From the NCBI RefSeq assembly GCF_030063365.1, contig NZ_JASISY010000009.1, forward strand, positions 1 through 64,000: a DNA stretch of 64,000 nt, in the 5' to 3' direction. The position numbers were made by a program, and so were the translations under genes. Of the stretch, positions 54,680 through 62,310 are shown in pieces. The number at the start of each line of letters is the position of its first letter. Position 1 is the stretch's first letter. The notes below the pieces were generated by a model, which searched no databases, was not told the DNA's origin, and saw only the letters and a program-made list of their open reading frames with translations. This DNA comes from Cryobacterium sp. PH29-G1. GTDB taxonomy: Bacteria; Actinomycetota; Actinomycetes; Actinomycetales; Microbacteriaceae.

Positions 54680-54718
54680 CCCGAGGTCCGCTCCTCCAGC
54701 GGGGGCCTCGGGTTTTTT
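54680..54718 (+). terminator. Rho-independent terminator of narK
   Basis: CCCGAGGTCCGCT (54680-54692) pairs with AGCGGGGGCCTCGGG (54698-54712) with a small bulge around CCTCC, followed by TTTTTT. It begins 15 bases after the narK stop. Confidence 0.9.
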
Positions 54719-54754
54719 CCCGCCCGGGGCCATACTGAAACGAGGAGGTCACCG

Positions 54755-54892
54755 ATGACCCAGGATGACGAACCGATCGGCGGCGATCCGGCCTGCTGGC
54801 TCGAACAGGTCTGCCCGGAATGCGGCGCCTACGTCTCCGGCGAGCTGCCGGCCCGCTGCTGGCGCTGCGACACCGTGGTCGCCCCGTCCTGA
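54755..54892 (+). CDS. 45-residue zinc-ribbon protein
   Basis: A very small protein with paired cysteines CPECG and CWRCD (about 20-38) that form a single zinc ribbon, plus an acidic N-terminus with one more cysteine. ATG at 54755 has a strong GAGGAGGT site five to seven bases upstream. Not long enough for a wider domain. It follows the narK terminator, so it has its own promoter. Function unknown. The 116-bp gap to the next gene is very rich in GCGC and holds no gene. Confidence 0.75.
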   Translation: MTQDDEPIGGDPACWLEQVCPECGAYVSGELPARCWRCDTVVAPS

Positions 54893-55008
54893 GCCCGGTG
54901 CACTGGCGGTCGCGCGCGAGTTGCGCCAGTGCGCGCCAGGCGCAACACCCGCGCACCAGCGCAGGTTCCGCGCCACACGGCGCGCGGGATCCGCGCAGCT
55001 CCGGGCGG

Positions 55009-55635
55009 TTACCGCAGGATGCCGCGTTGCCGGGCGGCGGAGACCGCGGCGGTGCGCGAGCTGACGTCCAGTTTCGTGAAGATGTGCGCGAGATGGGATT
55101 TGACGGTGGTTTCGCTGACAAAGAGCTTGGCGGCGATCTCGGTGTTGGATTGGCCGGAGGCGACGCAGTCGAGCACCTGCATCTCGCGAGCGCTGAGACT
55201 GGCGTGGGGGGCGCGCATCCGGGTCAGGAGCCGAGACACGATCACCGGCGCGATGGCACTTTCGCCGGCTGCGGCGGCACGCACCCCGGCAATCAACTCG
55301 TGCGGGGGCGCATCTTTGAGGAGATAGCCGCTGGCACCGGCCGCGACCGCGCCGAGAATGTCGGCATCGGAGTCGTAGTTCGTCAGCACGAGCACGTACG
55401 GAGCCGCGTCGAGGGCCCGGATGCGGCGGGTGGCGTCGGCTCCGGTGGCGGATTCACCGACACCGAATTGCAGGTCCATCAGCACAATGTCGGGGCTTTC
55501 ACGCTCAGCAGCCGCCACGGCCTGGTCGGGGGTGGCCGCTTCGGCGACGACCTCGAAGTCGTCTTCCAAGCTGAACAGTGCGTTCAGGCCGGCGCGAACG
55601 ATGGGGTGATCATCCGCTATAACGAGCCTGATCAT
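55009..55635 (-). CDS. NarL/LuxR-family response regulator
   Basis: 208 residues. Receiver domain with DD at 8-9, phospho-acceptor Asp54 in IVLMDLQFG, and a C-terminal LuxR helix-turn-helix (LSAREMQVLDCVASGQSNTEIAAKLFVSETTVKSHLAHIFTKL). Partner of the kinase whose stop it overlaps (ATGA). Although it lies between narK and narIJHG, the divergent ABC exporter is the more usual target of this arrangement; control of nar genes remains possible. Confidence 0.93.
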   Translation of the reverse strand: MIRLVIADDHPIVRAGLNALFSLEDDFEVVAEAATPDQAVAAAERESPDIVLMDLQFGVGESATGADATRRIRALDAAPYVLVLTNYDSDADILGAVAAGASGYLLKDAPPHELIAGVRAAAAGESAIAPVIVSRLLTRMRAPHASLSAREMQVLDCVASGQSNTEIAAKLFVSETTVKSHLAHIFTKLDVSSRTAAVSAARQRGILR

Positions 55636-56813
55636 GGTGTCTCCCTCAGGGAAAGATCAACGATCACGGTGGTCCCCTGACCCACCGCCGTATCGACGGT
55701 GAGGGTGCCGCCGAGTTGCTGCACACGCTCCCGAGTCGCCACGAGCCCGAATGAATCCGATTTCTCGACCGAGTTCAGCGCCGAACCGTTGGGGTCGAAG
55801 CCCGCGCCATCGTCCTCCACGGTGAACCGCAGTTCTTCCGCGCTAACGGCCAGCGCGATGGTCGCCGTGCTGGCATGAGCGTGCTGGATGACGTTGGCGA
55901 TGGCACCCTGGGCAATGCGCAGCAGCGCCGTCTGCAGGTGCATGGGCAGCGTGACCGTATCGGAAACGCGCACCTGCACCGCGAGTCCCTGGCTGGCCCA
56001 CTGCGTTGCAGCGAGCCGGCGCAGTGCGCCACCGAGACCCTGATCGTCTAGTTGCGGCGGGGTGAGTTCGCGAATGAAGCGGCGCGCTTCGGCCAGGTTT
56101 CCGGCGGCAGTCTCGCGTGCGAGCCGGATATGTTCCACTCCCGGCCGGTCGGGATCGGCCCGCTCAGCGGCGTGCAGCAACATCTGGATGCTGGAAAGCC
56201 CCTGGGCCAAAGTGTCATGAATTTCTCGCGCCAGACGGGCGCGTTCGGCGAGCACACCCGACTCATGCTCGTTCGCCGCGAGCTGACCGCGGGTGGCGAG
56301 CAGCTCGGCCATGAGGGCCTCGCGCTGCGCCGCCTCGCGCGCGAGAGCTTGGTAGCCGAGGCCGATCAGCAGCGCAACACCGGCACCGACCAGTGGGCCG
56401 ACCACCCCGCCGACGGTCCACCCGCCGCGCAGCCCGAGGGCGACGATCGCCACAACGGTCGACACCACGATTGCGGCGGACCCCCACCATCGGCCAAGAA
56501 GGTGCAGGTAGAGAAAGAACAGGGGAAAGACCAGATACGCGGCCTCGGGGCTGAGCCAGAGCAAAGCCATCCACTCGAGCGTCAACACCGCCAGCCAGCG
56601 CAGGCGTCTGCCGCGGGCGCCACCCGAGCGCACGATCACCCCGCCGAGGCCGTACGTCAGAACGAGCACGGCAGCCAGAACGATGACAAGGATGCTGCTG
56701 TCGGTGGGCGCGAACACCGCGCCGGCGACCACCAGAACGGTCAAGACCAGAAACAGCGTGTGCAGACCGGTACGCAGACCCACGAAAACGGGGGTCAATG
56801 CGTTCGGGGCCAC
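55632..56813 (-). CDS. HisKA_3-type sensor histidine kinase
   Basis: 393 residues. Five or six membrane helices in the first 155 residues, a short coiled coil, then the HisKA_3 block LAREIHDTLAQGLSSIQ with His199, and an ATPase domain (VEDDGAGFDPNG, SFGLVATRERVQQLGG). GTG start at 56813. Membrane helices without a large extracellular domain suggest sensing within or near the membrane, as in LiaS/NarL-type antibiotic or cell-envelope sensors; the signal is unknown. Divergent from the ABC transporter. Confidence 0.92.
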   Translation of the reverse strand: MAPNALTPVFVGLRTGLHTLFLVLTVLVVAGAVFAPTDSSILVIVLAAVLVLTYGLGGVIVRSGGARGRRLRWLAVLTLEWMALLWLSPEAAYLVFPLFFLYLHLLGRWWGSAAIVVSTVVAIVALGLRGGWTVGGVVGPLVGAGVALLIGLGYQALAREAAQREALMAELLATRGQLAANEHESGVLAERARLAREIHDTLAQGLSSIQMLLHAAERADPDRPGVEHIRLARETAAGNLAEARRFIRELTPPQLDDQGLGGALRRLAATQWASQGLAVQVRVSDTVTLPMHLQTALLRIAQGAIANVIQHAHASTATIALAVSAEELRFTVEDDGAGFDPNGSALNSVEKSDSFGLVATRERVQQLGGTLTVDTAVGQGTTVIVDLSLRETP

Positions 56814-56973
56814 GGTTCAACGTTACGTGATCGCCGAGGATGGTCATCCTCCAAAAGGATGACGGCGCGGTCCACCCTCGGGGCGCACACTGCCGTCCGG
56901 CCGGGTGATGACCCACGCACGGCGAGAGGGGAAAGTAGGGAGAGTCGTCACAGGGATGGCAGGAAAGGCACAA

Positions 56974-58044
56974 ATGTTCGTCGCGTTACGCGATCTCCGC
57001 TTTGCTCGGGGCCGGTTTATCCTCATCGGCTCTGTTGTCGCCCTCATCACCGTTCTCGTCGGGTTCCTCAGCGGTCTCACGGGCGGCCTGGCCACCCAGA
57101 ACATATCGGGCGTGCTGGCCATTCCCGCCGACCGGATCGTGTTCTCCGCCCCCAGCACCGGAGACGCCGGCACGAGCTTTTCCGACTCCAGCATCACCGA
57201 GCCCGAGGCTGCCAATTGGGCGGCAACGGATGGTGTCACCTCCGCCGAACCGATCGGGATCAGCCAGACGCGCGCCGAAGCCGGTGACACGCGTGCCGCC
57301 ATCGCCGTCTTCGGGGTGCAACCGGGATTTGATTCCACCGCCCCCTCGGCTAATGGCCTCCTGAGTCTCTCCGACCCCGCTGCCACGGACCTCGGTGTCA
57401 CAACCGGAGACGACGTGACGATCGCCGGCACAATCTACTCGGTGCAGACCATATCCGGAAACGGCTGGTACAGCCACACTCCGGTCGTGCAGATGACCCT
57501 GCACGACTGGCAGGCTTACTCCGCCGCAACGGGGAGCCCCGACGCGTACGCCACCGTGCTCGCCGTGAGCGGCGATCCCGACTGGGCCGCCGCGGATACC
57601 GACAACACGACAGTGTCCCAGAGCATTCTCAGCTCGTTGACCGCGCTCAGCGCGTTCCGCTCCGAGATCGGATCCCTGCTGCTCATGGTCGCGATGCTGT
57701 TCGGCATTTCCGGGCTCGTGATCGGCGCCTTCTTCACCGTCTGGACGATGCAGCGCAAGGGAGACATCGCCGTGCTCAAGGCCCTCGGTGCCAGCACCGG
57801 TTCACTGGTTCGTGACGCCCTCGGACAGGCGCTGATCGTGCTGGTCCTGGGCATTGGAATCGGCCTGGGGCTCGTGGCCGTTCTCGGTTCGCTCGCCGGC
57901 AGTGCGCTGCCGTTCATGCTGAGTCCCCTGACAACCCTCCTCCCGGGCGCGATCATGATCGTGCTCGGCCTCGCCGGTGCCGCATTCGCGCTCCGCTCCG
58001 TCACATCCGCCGACCCCCTCACCGCCCTTGGGAGCAACCGATGA
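56974..58044 (+). CDS. FtsX-like ABC transporter permease
   Basis: About 356 residues. One N-terminal helix (FILIGSVVALITVLVGFL), a large extracellular domain (about 45-225) and three C-terminal helices with the FtsX pattern (VLKALGASTGSLVRDALGQALIVLVLG). ATG at 56974 has GGAAAGG six bases upstream and gives MFVALRDLRFARGRF, the usual family start; in-frame starts at 56905 and 56956 are less likely. Couples to the ATPase by overlap. Probably exports a hydrophobic compound or acts in envelope stress under the divergent two-component system. Confidence 0.88.
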   Translation: MFVALRDLRFARGRFILIGSVVALITVLVGFLSGLTGGLATQNISGVLAIPADRIVFSAPSTGDAGTSFSDSSITEPEAANWAATDGVTSAEPIGISQTRAEAGDTRAAIAVFGVQPGFDSTAPSANGLLSLSDPAATDLGVTTGDDVTIAGTIYSVQTISGNGWYSHTPVVQMTLHDWQAYSAATGSPDAYATVLAVSGDPDWAAADTDNTTVSQSILSSLTALSAFRSEIGSLLLMVAMLFGISGLVIGAFFTVWTMQRKGDIAVLKALGASTGSLVRDALGQALIVLVLGIGIGLGLVAVLGSLAGSALPFMLSPLTTLLPGAIMIVLGLAGAAFALRSVTSADPLTALGSNR

Positions 58045-58733
58045 TCAGCCTCCGTAACATCACCCTCACCTTCTCCGACGGCGACTCCCGCCTGACCGCG
58101 GTCGACCGCGTCAGCCTCACTGCCCGGCCCGGCACCGTCACCGGCATCACAGGCCCCAGCGGCTCGGGAAAATCGAGTCTGCTCGCTGTCGCTGCCACCC
58201 TCATTCGCCCGGATTCCGGGGAAGTCCTCATCGACGACATCGACGCCACCCGACTGACACCCGGCGAACGGACAGAACTGCGCCGCAACAAAATCGGCAT
58301 CGTTTTTCAGCAGCCCAACCTCATCCCCTCCCTGACCGCGAGCGAGCAGCTCACCGTGATGAACGAACTCGGCGCCGGCAGCAGCCGGCAGAACCGGGCG
58401 AAGGCCACCGCGCGTGCCGACCTGCTCCTGCACGCGGTCGGCCTCGGCGACCAGCGCACCAAGCGTCCCCATCAGCTTTCCGGTGGGCAGCGCCAGCGGG
58501 TCAACATTGCCCGTGCCTTGATGAACGATCCGAGTGTGCTCCTGATCGACGAGCCGACCAGCGCTCTGGATCAGGAACGTGGCGCCAGCATCATCGAACT
58601 GATCCTGCGGCTCACCGATGAGTTGAACACGTCAACCCTGCTGGTCACCCACGACCTCGTGCATCTGCCCCGCATGCACGGCAGCGTTCACCTCGTCGAC
58701 GGCGCACTCGTCGACGAGTTCGCCACCGTCTAG
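58041..58733 (+). CDS. ABC transporter ATP-binding protein (LolD/MacB type)
   Basis: 230 residues. Walker A GPSGSGKSSLL near 38-48, signature LSGGQRQRVNIARAL, Walker B VLLIDEPTSALD and a switch His in LLVTHDLVHLPRM. Short single-domain form of the MacB/LolD family that pairs with FtsX-like permeases. ATG overlaps the permease stop by four bases. Confidence 0.95.
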   Translation: MISLRNITLTFSDGDSRLTAVDRVSLTARPGTVTGITGPSGSGKSSLLAVAATLIRPDSGEVLIDDIDATRLTPGERTELRRNKIGIVFQQPNLIPSLTASEQLTVMNELGAGSSRQNRAKATARADLLLHAVGLGDQRTKRPHQLSGGQRQRVNIARALMNDPSVLLIDEPTSALDQERGASIIELILRLTDELNTSTLLVTHDLVHLPRMHGSVHLVDGALVDEFATV

Positions 58734-58787
58734 TTCTTCCGCTGTCCCTCGCCCACACCGCACCCGGTTGCGGGCCGGGCCGCCCGG

Positions 58788-59141
58788 CTACTCGTCGAGG
58801 TACTCCGCGAGCACCCTGGCATGGTTCACGTGCGGGTCTTTCGCCCCGTAGACCAGGGTGGTAACGCCCGCGGCGACCCGCACCCGCAACGCCGCAACGC
58901 CGGCCTGCGTCTCAGCATTCGAATCGAGTTCGGCTCGGTAACGCAGCGCAAACTCCTCCATGCGTTCCGGGTCGTGGTCCCACCAGGTGCGCAGCGCCGG
59001 CGACGGCGCGACGTCTTTGAGCCACTCATCGAGCTGGGCGTGCTCCTTCGAAACGCCGCGCGGCCAGAGCCGATCCACGAGCACCCGATATCCATCATCA
59101 GCGGATGCCGCAGCATACGCCCGCTTGATTTGCACCGACAT
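58788..59141 (-). CDS. DUF488 family protein
   Basis: 117 residues. Signature VQIKRAYAAASADDGYRVLVDRLWPRGVSK near the N-terminus and WWDHDPERMEEF in the middle define DUF488 (YeaO-like). Nothing certain is known of its reaction. The two conserved segments hold Arg and Asp residues that could bind a small ligand. It lies nine bases downstream of narI on the same strand as the nar operon, so it may be co-transcribed as the last gene. Confidence 0.9.
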   Translation of the reverse strand: MSVQIKRAYAAASADDGYRVLVDRLWPRGVSKEHAQLDEWLKDVAPSPALRTWWDHDPERMEEFALRYRAELDSNAETQAGVAALRVRVAAGVTTLVYGAKDPHVNHARVLAEYLDE

Positions 59142-59150
59142 GCTGGAATA

Positions 59151-59909
59151 CTACCGGCGTGCGCGTTGCACGGGGCGTTCGCTTTTCTCCCAGCCGCGAC
59201 GGGGTGCCCGCGACCCGGCACCGCGAGGATTATCCCGGGACCGGTAGACCACGTAGGGACGAACGAGGTACCCGAGCGGCGCTGAAAACACGTGCACCAG
59301 CCGGGTGAACGGCCAGAGCAGAAACAAGGTCGTGGCGGTGAGCACGTGCAGTTGAAAGAAGAACGGCACATCACTCATCAGGGCGGGATCAGGCTGCAGG
59401 CTGTACAGCGAGCGGATCCACGGCGAGATCGACCCACGATAGTCGTAGCCGCCGCCGAAAATTTGGTACAGCACGGTGGCGGTCGTCCCGAAGGCGATGG
59501 TGCCGGCCAGGAATACGTACATGACTTTGTCCATCACCGTCGTGACCAAAAGCACCCGCTTGGTCAGGCGCCGGCGGTAGATCAAAATGGCCAGCCCGGT
59601 CACGGTCAGCGCGGCCGCGAAGCTGCCGAGCCAGGTCGCGCCGAGGTGGTACATATGCTCGGTCACGCCGAAGAACTCCAGCCACTCCTTGGGAATGAAC
59701 AGGCCAACAATATGCCCGCCGATCACCATGAGAATGCCGTAGTGGAACATCGGTGAGCCCCAGCGCAGCAGTCGATTCTCGTAGGTTTGGCTCGATCGTG
59801 ACGTCCAGCCGAACTGGTCGTAGCGATAGCGCAGCAGATGGCCGACCACGAACACGCCCGTCGCGGCGTAGGGAAAAGCGACCCAGAGCAGGAAATCCCA
59901 GGCGGTCAT
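59151..59909 (-). CDS. narI: Respiratory nitrate reductase gamma subunit (cytochrome b)
   Basis: 252 residues with five membrane helices. It oxidises quinol and passes electrons to NarH through two b-type hemes; candidate heme-binding histidines are in FVVGHLLRYRYDQFG, MVIGGHIVGLFIP and the FQLHVLTATTLFLLWPFTRLVHVFS segment. The basic C-terminal tail is Arg-rich. ATG at 59909 overlaps the narJ stop (ATGA). Confidence 0.95.
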   Translation of the reverse strand: MTAWDFLLWVAFPYAATGVFVVGHLLRYRYDQFGWTSRSSQTYENRLLRWGSPMFHYGILMVIGGHIVGLFIPKEWLEFFGVTEHMYHLGATWLGSFAAALTVTGLAILIYRRRLTKRVLLVTTVMDKVMYVFLAGTIAFGTTATVLYQIFGGGYDYRGSISPWIRSLYSLQPDPALMSDVPFFFQLHVLTATTLFLLWPFTRLVHVFSAPLGYLVRPYVVYRSRDNPRGAGSRAPRRGWEKSERPVQRARR

Positions 59910-60631
59910 ACTCTCACGTCCTCGTTTGCATGTGCGGAAAACGGCTTTAGATTTCCGAGGTAGGTCATACCGACGGTCTCGGTCGGCGGTCCCTCATTGA
60001 CGAGGTTGAGGTAGCGTTCGCGGGTCTCCTCGTCGATCACGGGCAGCGACAGCGACACCGCCTCGACGATGCGGGCGTAGGGGCTGTCGAATTTCTCGAG
60101 GGCCGTACGCAGAACCTCGATGCCGTCGCGATGCGCGGCGAGTAGCTCCTGCGCGATCGGCGAGTCGGAGCGCGCCGAGAATTCCAACACCATCGGCAGG
60201 TAGTCGGGAAGTTCGTCGGCGCCGACCTGCCAGCCGGCCGCCCGGTAGGCCTCGACGAAGCGCACAAGCGCCATACCGCGGCGGCGGGTATCCCCGGCCG
60301 CATAGTAGGTGAGGTACGGGCAGCATTTGCGTTTCAGGTCGAAGGTCGCGGTGAAGTGGGTTTCAAGCTCCTGCTGGCTCTGGTCGTTGACCGCCGCGAA
60401 AAACTCGTCGAAGGTGCGGCGCAACGGGTGGGGCAGATCCACAACGGATGCCTCGACGAGCGCAAACTGCGCACGACGCTCCGGCGTCGGGTAGTCGAGC
60501 AGAATCGACGCCGCCATGTGCGCAATAACGCCCTGCTCGGGCGTCAGCGGAACAGCCGCGATCGATTTCGGTGCCACCTTCGGCGCCCGAAAGCCGAAAT
60601 TCATCCGGGTACGGAGCGGGCGGGTGCTCAC
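59906..60631 (-). CDS. narJ: Nitrate reductase assembly chaperone NarJ
   Basis: 241 residues, helical TorD/NarJ fold, needed for inserting the Mo cofactor into NarG before membrane docking. Typical segment YLTYYAAGDTRRRGMALVRFVEAYRAAG, with ADELPDYLPMVLEF. GTG at 60631 overlaps the narH stop (GTGA); the in-frame ATG at about 60604 (MNFGFRAPK) is an alternative start. Soluble. Confidence 0.93.
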   Translation of the reverse strand: MSTRPLRTRMNFGFRAPKVAPKSIAAVPLTPEQGVIAHMAASILLDYPTPERRAQFALVEASVVDLPHPLRRTFDEFFAAVNDQSQQELETHFTATFDLKRKCCPYLTYYAAGDTRRRGMALVRFVEAYRAAGWQVGADELPDYLPMVLEFSARSDSPIAQELLAAHRDGIEVLRTALEKFDSPYARIVEAVSLSLPVIDEETRERYLNLVNEGPPTETVGMTYLGNLKPFSAHANEDVRV

Positions 60632-62310
60632 GCCGGGCTCCCGGCATCCGCTACCGGCGGGAACATGCCCTCTGGCACCCCGCCGCCGTTCCAGTTGAGT
60701 AGGTTGATCCGGCCCGGGGTGGTCGGGGCTGTGGCACTGGACGAGTTGGTACCGGAACGCCCGGTCATCTCGTTGTAGTTGTCGACGGTGGCGCCGAGCG
60801 GCATACCGACGGTGTTGCCGAAGGGGCCGGAGTGCCCGGCCGCGCCGGGCCCGCCCATGCCGGGGCCGCCGTCGGTGTCGAGCGAGCAGCCGAGCTCTTC
60901 CAGCTCCCGCGCGGTCTCCACGTGCGCTTTCGGAATGACGTAACGGTCTTCATACTTGGCGATGGCGAGCAGCCGATACATGGCGGTGATGGTCTCACCG
61001 GTCATGCCGACCGCGTTCGGAATGCGCTCGTCGGGCTCGTTGCCGAGGTTAATGTCGCGCATGTACGCGCGCATCGCGGCGAGCTTGCGCAGCGACAGCT
61101 CAACCGGAACGACGTCGCCGGCCGAAAACAGCCCGGCGAGGTATTCCACCGGGATGCGCAGCTTGTCGATCGCGGCGAACAGGGTGCGGGCGTCTTCGCC
61201 GTCGCTGCCGGAGTTGCTCACCACGTCAACCACGGGCGACAGCGGGGGGATGTACCAGACCATCGGCATCGTGCGGTATTCCGGGTGCAGCGGCAACGCG
61301 ATCTCATACTCGGAGATGAGCTTGTAAATGGGGCTGTTCTGAGCGGCTTCGATCCAGTCGTCGGCCATGCCCTCCGCCTTGGCTGCGGCGATGACCGCGG
61401 GGTCGAACGGGTCGAGAAAGCAGGCACGCTGGGCATCGAGCAGGTCCTGGTCGTTTTCGATCGAGGCCGCTGCGAGCACCGCGTCGGCGTCGTAGAGCAT
61501 GAGGCCCAGATAGCGCAGCCGTCCGACGCAGGTTTCGGAGCAGATGGTGGGCTTGCCCTGCTCGATCAACGGGTAGCAGAGCGTGCACTTCTCCGCCTTG
61601 CCCGTTTTGTGGTTGAAGTACACCTTCTTGTAGGGGCAGGCGGAGACGCACATGCGCCAGCCGCGGCATCCGTCTTCATCGACGAGCACGATGCCGTCTT
61701 CTTCGCGCTTGTACATGGCGCCGGAGGGGCAGGCGGCCACGCAGGCGGGGTTGAGGCAGTGCTCGCAAATGCGCGGCAGGTAGAACATGAAGGTCTCTTC
61801 GAACTCCATCTTCACGTGCTCGCTCATCGTCGCCAGAATCGGGTCGAGAGCTGCGGTCTCCTGCGAGCCGCCGAGGTTGTCGTCCCAGTTGCCCGACCAT
61901 TTAATGTCCATGTTCTGGCCGGTCAGCAACGACTTCGGTCGGGCGACCGGGCTTTGAGTGCCGGCTGGCGCGGTGGTGAGCATGTCGTAGTCGTAGGTCC
62001 ACGGCTCGTAGTAGTCGTCGATCTGCGGCAGGTTCGGGTTGTTGAAGATCTGCGAGAGCTTCTTCAGCCGCCCGCCGGCCTTCAGCTGCAGCCGGCCACG
62101 TTTATTGCGCACCCAGCCGCCCTTCCACTTTTCCTGGTTTTCGTACTCGCGCGGGTAGCCGATGCCGGGCCGGGTCTCCACGTTGTTGAACCAGGCGTAC
62201 TCAACGCCGGTGCGGTTGGTCCAGACCTGCTTGCAGGTGACAGAGCAGGTGTGGCATCCGATGCATTTGTCGAGGTTCATGATCATCGACATCTGGGCCA
62301 TAACACGCAT
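60628..62310 (-). CDS. narH: Respiratory nitrate reductase beta subunit
   Basis: 560 residues. Carries three 4Fe-4S and one 3Fe-4S cluster that pass electrons from NarI to NarG. Cysteine groups: CIGCHTCSVTCK near 16-27, CEHCLNPACVAACP near 187, CRGWRMCVSACP near 220 (Trp in place of the second Cys marks the 3Fe-4S site) and CTLCYPLIEQGKPTICSETC. The C-terminus is longer and more Gly-rich than usual. ATG at 62310 overlaps the narG stop (TAATG). Confidence 0.97.
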   Translation of the reverse strand: MRVMAQMSMIMNLDKCIGCHTCSVTCKQVWTNRTGVEYAWFNNVETRPGIGYPREYENQEKWKGGWVRNKRGRLQLKAGGRLKKLSQIFNNPNLPQIDDYYEPWTYDYDMLTTAPAGTQSPVARPKSLLTGQNMDIKWSGNWDDNLGGSQETAALDPILATMSEHVKMEFEETFMFYLPRICEHCLNPACVAACPSGAMYKREEDGIVLVDEDGCRGWRMCVSACPYKKVYFNHKTGKAEKCTLCYPLIEQGKPTICSETCVGRLRYLGLMLYDADAVLAAASIENDQDLLDAQRACFLDPFDPAVIAAAKAEGMADDWIEAAQNSPIYKLISEYEIALPLHPEYRTMPMVWYIPPLSPVVDVVSNSGSDGEDARTLFAAIDKLRIPVEYLAGLFSAGDVVPVELSLRKLAAMRAYMRDINLGNEPDERIPNAVGMTGETITAMYRLLAIAKYEDRYVIPKAHVETARELEELGCSLDTDGGPGMGGPGAAGHSGPFGNTVGMPLGATVDNYNEMTGRSGTNSSSATAPTTPGRINLLNWNGGGVPEGMFPPVADAGSPA

